Shown one piece after another: positions 6,889 to 10,101 of a stretch of 10,101 nucleotides of DNA. Positions within the stretch are counted from its first letter, which is position 1; each line of letters starts with the position of its first letter. This DNA comes from Rhodospirillaceae bacterium UBA6608 (GTDB taxonomy: Bacteria; Pseudomonadota; Alphaproteobacteria; Rhodospirillales_A; Casp-alpha2). The stretch is taken from the NCBI GenBank assembly GCA_002433335.1, contig DJHY01000250.1, positions 1-10,101 of the forward strand, written 5' to 3'. The notes under the pieces are model-generated. The model did no database searches and was not told the DNA's origin. It saw only the letters and a program-made list of their open reading frames with translations. A program made the translations under genes and the position numbers.

Positions 6889-7764
6889 ATGTTGCAACCC
6901 GTTCCCACTCTGTCGAAAACCCCCGAGGGCTATCGGCACATTGAAGTCGCCCCGGTATGCGGTGCGTTGGGTGCCGAAATCAGCGGCGTCGACCTCTCCA
7001 ATCCGTCGGACGACGCCATGGCGGAAGTCCGCCGTGCCCTCAACGACTATTCGGTCATCTTCTTCCGCGACCAGAACATGACCCCGGATCAGCATAAGGA
7101 TTTCGGCCGCCGTTTCGGCACGCTGAACATCCATCCGATCTACGAGCCGCTGGATGGTCACCCGGAAATCCTGCAGGTCGTCAAGGAAGCCGACGCCCTG
7201 AACAACATCGGCGACAGCTGGCATTCCGACGCGACCTTCCTGCCGGAACCGCCGATGGGCTCGATCCTGTACGCGCGCGAAATCCCGCCGTTCGGTGGCG
7301 ACACCCTGTTCGCCAACCTGTCGCTGGCCTATGAAATGCTGACCGACGGCATGCGCCGCATGCTCAGCAACCTGCAGGCCGTGCACAGCGATGCCTTCCT
7401 GACCCGCGGCAACGAGGAGCGCAATTCAACCCGCTCGACCAAGCTGAAGGCCGGGGCCATGAGCGCCAAGGAAACGCTGCATCCGGTGGTGCGGACGCAT
7501 CCGGAAACGGGCCGCAAGTGCCTGTTCATCAACGAGCCGTTCACGGTCCGCTTCGAAGGCATGAGCGCCGAAGAAAGCCGCCCGCTGCTCGACTACCTGC
7601 TGGCGCATATCAAGAAGCCGGAATTCACCTGCCGCTTCCGTTGGCAGGTTAACTCCATCGCGTTCTGGGACAACCGGTGCACGCACCACTACGCCCTGAA
7701 CGATTACCACGGCTATCGGCGCGACATGCACCGCGTGACCGTGAACGGGGATCGCCCGTTCTGA
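6889..7764 (+). CDS. TauD/TfdA-family Fe(II)/2-oxoglutarate-dependent dioxygenase
   Basis: A cytoplasmic non-heme iron enzyme of 291 residues (E. coli TauD is 283). The family hydroxylates a substrate such as taurine, another sulfonate or an aryloxyalkanoate while converting 2-oxoglutarate to succinate and CO2. The iron ligands are visible as H112 and D114 (WHSDATF) and H267 (WDNRCTHHYALNDY). R278 and R282 (YRRDMHR) sit at the same distances from that His as TauD R266 and R270, which bind 2-oxoglutarate and the substrate anion. AGGAG (6878-6882), overlapping the permease stop, lies 6 nt before the ATG. The gene is the last of the iclR-TRAP operon and appears intact although its transporter is broken. 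The true substrate is unknown; a taurine name would be over-precise. Confidence 0.93.
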   Translation: MLQPVPTLSKTPEGYRHIEVAPVCGALGAEISGVDLSNPSDDAMAEVRRALNDYSVIFFRDQNMTPDQHKDFGRRFGTLNIHPIYEPLDGHPEILQVVKEADALNNIGDSWHSDATFLPEPPMGSILYAREIPPFGGDTLFANLSLAYEMLTDGMRRMLSNLQAVHSDAFLTRGNEERNSTRSTKLKAGAMSAKETLHPVVRTHPETGRKCLFINEPFTVRFEGMSAEESRPLLDYLLAHIKKPEFTCRFRWQVNSIAFWDNRCTHHYALNDYHGYRRDMHRVTVNGDRPF

Positions 7765-7790
7765 TCGCCGAACTAGGCTGATCACCAGAT

Positions 7791-7827
7791 AGGGCCGGGG
7801 CAACCATCGCGTAGCCCCGGCCTTTCT
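7791..7827 (+). terminator. Rho-independent terminator after the dioxygenase gene
   Basis: A perfect 9-bp GC-rich stem, GGCCGGGGC (7793-7801) with GCCCCGGCC (7814-7822), has a 12-nt loop and is followed by TTTCT. It can be extended by a G-T and an A-T pair. It begins 27 bp after the dioxygenase stop and would end the iclR-to-dioxygenase transcript. The rest of the 173-bp gap to the MFS gene shows no convincing promoter consensus. Confidence 0.78.
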
Positions 7828-7937
7828 GATTCTGGTCTCTCGCCTCTACCGGCCAGCGCCGCGCGAAACCGAAATGCGCTGCGCCACCCCCCTACTTCCT
7901 TTAAGGTCACCCTCCAAAAGCAGCATGCGAGGATCCG

Positions 7938-9230
7938 GTGACCACCCAACAAACAGCGCAACGCCCTGAACGCGGCCCCGCGTCGTTCTTCGGCGCCTTT
8001 TCCTGGGCCATGTACGATTGGGCCAATTCGGCCTATGCCGCGGTCATCAGCACCTTCGTGTTCAGCGCCTATTTCGCCAAGGCCGTCGCTGCCGATCCGG
8101 TCACCGGCACGCAGATGTGGGGCTACGCCATCAGCTCGGCCTCATTCTGCATCGCCATTATGGCGCCGGTTTTGGGCTCCATCGCCGACCGCAGCGGGCG
8201 GCGTAAACCTTGGGTGTTCTTCTTCACCTGCATCCTCGTCGGGGCATCGGCCCTGCTGTGGTACACGAAGCCCGATCCGGACCACGTGCTCTGGGCGCTG
8301 GTGCTGGTCGCGATCGCCAACTTTTCGTTCGAGATGGGGACCGTGTTCTACAACGCCATGCTGCCCGGCATCGCCGGACGGCAACGCATCGGGCGGATTT
8401 CAGGCTGGGCTTGGGGCCTTGGCTATATCGGCGGGCTGACCTGCCTTGGGCTGACCCTGATCGGCTTCGTACAGGCCGAAACGCCCTGGCTGGGGCTGGA
8501 TAAGGACACAGCGGAGCATCTGCGCATCACCGGCCCGTTCGTCGCCGTCTGGGTCGCGGTGTTCTCACTGCCGCTGTTCCTGTTCGCGCCCGACGCGCCG
8601 CCGACCGGCATTCCGTTCCGCCAAGCCGTGCGCGAGGGCCTACGCACCCTGAAAGGGACGATCACCCACGCCCGCCAGTATCAGGGCACCGGCATCTTCC
8701 TGCTGGCCTACATGATCTATATCGACGGGCTGACGACCATGTTCTCGTTCGGCGGCATCTATGCAGCCGGAACCTTCGGCATGGAGTTCTCCGAGCTGAT
8801 CATGTTCGGGATCGGCATGAACCTGACCGCCGGGATCGGCGCCGGTCTGATCGCCTGGGTCGACGATTGGATCGGCCCGAAGCGGACGATCCTGATCTCC
8901 GTCGCCGGGCTGTTCGTCTTTGGTTTGGCGATCATCCTGGTCACCGACAAGACCCTGTTCTGGATCTTCGGCATGACCATGGGCCTGTTCATCGGCCCGG
9001 CCCAATCAGCAGGCCGGTCGATGATGGCCCATCTGGCCCCGGATCACATTCGGACCGAAATGTTCGGCTTCATGGGGCTGGCGGGCAAAGCGACGACGTT
9101 TATCGGACCGGCCCTATTGGCGACGGTGACGGCGGCCACGGGTAGTCAACGCTACGGCATGGCCACCATCCTCGTCTTTTTCGCGGTCGGCTTCGTCCTG
9201 GCCCTGCGGGCGCCCGACGCCCGTCGGTAA
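7938..9230 (+). CDS. MFS transporter of the UMF1/ATG22-like family
   Basis: A 430-residue integral membrane protein with about 12 predicted helices. The N-terminal signature SWAMYDWANSAYA (22-34) is characteristic of the bacterial family related to yeast vacuolar effluxer Atg22. GSIADRSGRRK (80-90) is the MFS motif A between helices 2 and 3. A helix-rich second half starts after a cytoplasmic loop (about 218-250), and GLFIGPAQSAGRSMMAHL in the second half is also typical. Transported substrates of bacterial members are mostly unknown, though amino-acid export is documented for Atg22. The start is GTG, with GAGGA (7929-7933) 4 nt upstream. It is separated from the dioxygenase by a terminator, so it is probably an independent unit. 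Its stop is 15 bp from that of the convergent hydrolase gene. Confidence 0.9.
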   Translation: MTTQQTAQRPERGPASFFGAFSWAMYDWANSAYAAVISTFVFSAYFAKAVAADPVTGTQMWGYAISSASFCIAIMAPVLGSIADRSGRRKPWVFFFTCILVGASALLWYTKPDPDHVLWALVLVAIANFSFEMGTVFYNAMLPGIAGRQRIGRISGWAWGLGYIGGLTCLGLTLIGFVQAETPWLGLDKDTAEHLRITGPFVAVWVAVFSLPLFLFAPDAPPTGIPFRQAVREGLRTLKGTITHARQYQGTGIFLLAYMIYIDGLTTMFSFGGIYAAGTFGMEFSELIMFGIGMNLTAGIGAGLIAWVDDWIGPKRTILISVAGLFVFGLAIILVTDKTLFWIFGMTMGLFIGPAQSAGRSMMAHLAPDHIRTEMFGFMGLAGKATTFIGPALLATVTAATGSQRYGMATILVFFAVGFVLALRAPDARR

Positions 9231-9245
9231 CAGGACCGGACGGAC

Positions 9246-10101
9246 CTAGCCTGTCCGCCGTCGCTGCAAGACCTCTGCGAAGAACGATTTAACCGTATCC
9301 AGCACCTTCATCCCGTCATGGGTCAGGCCGGGCAACAGATCGTAGCGCGCCTCGACGCCCGCCGCCTGCAAGGCTTCCTGCAGGGTTTTGGAGCGTTCCG
9401 GCCGCGTCCGGCCAGCGTCGTTGGCGCCTTCCATCCAATGGCGGCCGCCCGGCTTGTGGGTGATTTCCCAGGTTTCGACATCGGCGCCGCCGACAACCAA
9501 TTGCACGGCGACCTTTGCCATTTCTTCGGGGCGGAAAGTCACGCCGAAGCGGTCCTCCACATCAGCCACGCCGACCCACCAGTTGCGCGTCGGATCGGGC
9601 AGGGTGACAGACCCCGGCGCGCCGATGGTCACGGCCCACAGGCGTTCCGGGTGAAGGATCAGGAACCGGTTGGCGAAGTGGCCCCCGCCGGAATAGCCGA
9701 ACAAGGCGAACTGGGGGAAGGTCTTGCCGTATTTGAGTTCGACCTCTTTCACCATTTCCAGCAACACATGGTCATAGCGGATATCCCCTTCGGCGATGTA
9801 CTTGAAGCCGTCGCGGTTGCCGTCGCCCAACACGCCGACCGGGAACAACGGCGCCAGGATGATGCAATTGTTCCAACGTCCGAATTCGGCGAAGCCGTTG
9901 CGGTAATCGACAAAGGCGCGGCCCGTGCCGTGCATGGCGACGACCAATTCCGTTTCCGCCGTCACTTCCGGCGGCACGTACATGCAATAGGAAAACCGGG
10001 GATCGGCGGCCAGGGCGGTGATGGTCGTGGCGCCGTGGTCATAGAGCTGACGGCCGCGCACGGTCTTTTCATCTGCTTGTGCTTCAGGAGCTTCGGAGGT
10101 C
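9246..10101 (-). CDS. Alpha/beta hydrolase (esterase/PHB-depolymerase-like), 5' end possibly outside the window
   Basis: A probable serine hydrolase. Numbered from the GTG at 10061, it shows HGTG (44-47) for the oxyanion hole, the nucleophile elbow GYSGG with S124, an acid candidate D194 (VVGGADVET) and the catalytic His candidate H248 (LPGLTHDGM). Their order and spacing fit the alpha/beta hydrolase fold, and the general look is of esterases and polyhydroxyalkanoate-depolymerase-like proteins; the substrate is unknown. No signal peptide is visible, so it is probably cytoplasmic. The GTG at 10061 would give 271 residues but has no good ribosome binding site. The same frame stays open to the window edge (acidic segment with SEAPEAQADEKT), so the true start may lie to the right. 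Confidence 0.85.
   Translation of the reverse strand, partial: TSEAPEAQADEKTVRGRQLYDHGATTITALAADPRFSYCMYVPPEVTAETELVVAMHGTGRAFVDYRNGFAEFGRWNNCIILAPLFPVGVLGDGNRDGFKYIAEGDIRYDHVLLEMVKEVELKYGKTFPQFALFGYSGGGHFANRFLILHPERLWAVTIGAPGSVTLPDPTRNWWVGVADVEDRFGVTFRPEEMAKVAVQLVVGGADVETWEITHKPGGRHWMEGANDAGRTRPERSKTLQEALQAAGVEARYDLLPGLTHDGMKVLDTVKSFFAEVLQRRRTG

Noticed and set aside
5715..6944. 409-residue + frame joining the end of iclR to the TRAP region
   Set aside because: It is out of frame with both iclR and the permease and shows Arg/His-rich composition. Only the short piece starting at 5973 has meaning (Tat signal stub).
6475..7386. Long - strand frame over the permease end and dioxygenase
   Set aside because: Shadow of two recognisable + strand genes; no motif or ribosome binding site.
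9231..9260. Possible terminator between the convergent MFS and hydrolase genes
   Set aside because: Only a 5-bp CGGAC/GTCCG pairing without a T-tract was found, too weak to call.

Overview
The window is GC-rich, gene-dense chromosomal DNA. Codon use, the ATGA-type gene overlaps and the gene families (TAXI-type TRAP transporter, TauD-like dioxygenase, IclR regulator, PepSY/DUF3325 iron genes) suggest a heterotrophic alphaproteobacterium, perhaps of the Rhodospirillales. That placement is inference; there is no rRNA or other phylogenetic marker here. No CRISPR array, insertion sequence, tRNA or rRNA was seen.

Positions 1-4288 (+ strand) hold a ferric-siderophore uptake operon. It comprises a TonB-dependent siderophore receptor (5' end outside the window), a small three-helix membrane protein, a PepSY-TM protein of the ferrisiderophore-reductase type, and a DUF3325-like membrane protein with an extra coiled-coil tail. 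The genes overlap or lie close together. Perfect inverted repeats sit inside coding sequence just after the receptor (two) and near the end of the last gene (one). The receptor would take the ferric siderophore across the outer membrane, and the PepSY protein would help release the iron by reduction at the inner membrane.

Positions 4244-7764 look like a catabolic locus. An SDR oxidoreductase (- strand) is divergent from an IclR-family regulator (+). The 140-bp spacer carries two perfect dyads and a good sigma-70 promoter. Downstream of iclR is the most notable feature of the window: a strong ribosome binding site and the first ~16 codons of a twin-arginine signal peptide run directly, out of frame, into the C-terminal half of a TRAP-type fused permease. 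This looks like an internal deletion (or an assembly collapse) that removed almost all of a substrate-binding protein and the front half of the permease. An intact TauD/TfdA-type Fe(II)/2-oxoglutarate dioxygenase follows, then a clear intrinsic terminator.

Positions 7938-10101 hold an ATG22/UMF1-like MFS transporter (+) and a convergent alpha/beta hydrolase (-) whose reading frame stays open to the right edge. The two stops are 15 bp apart.
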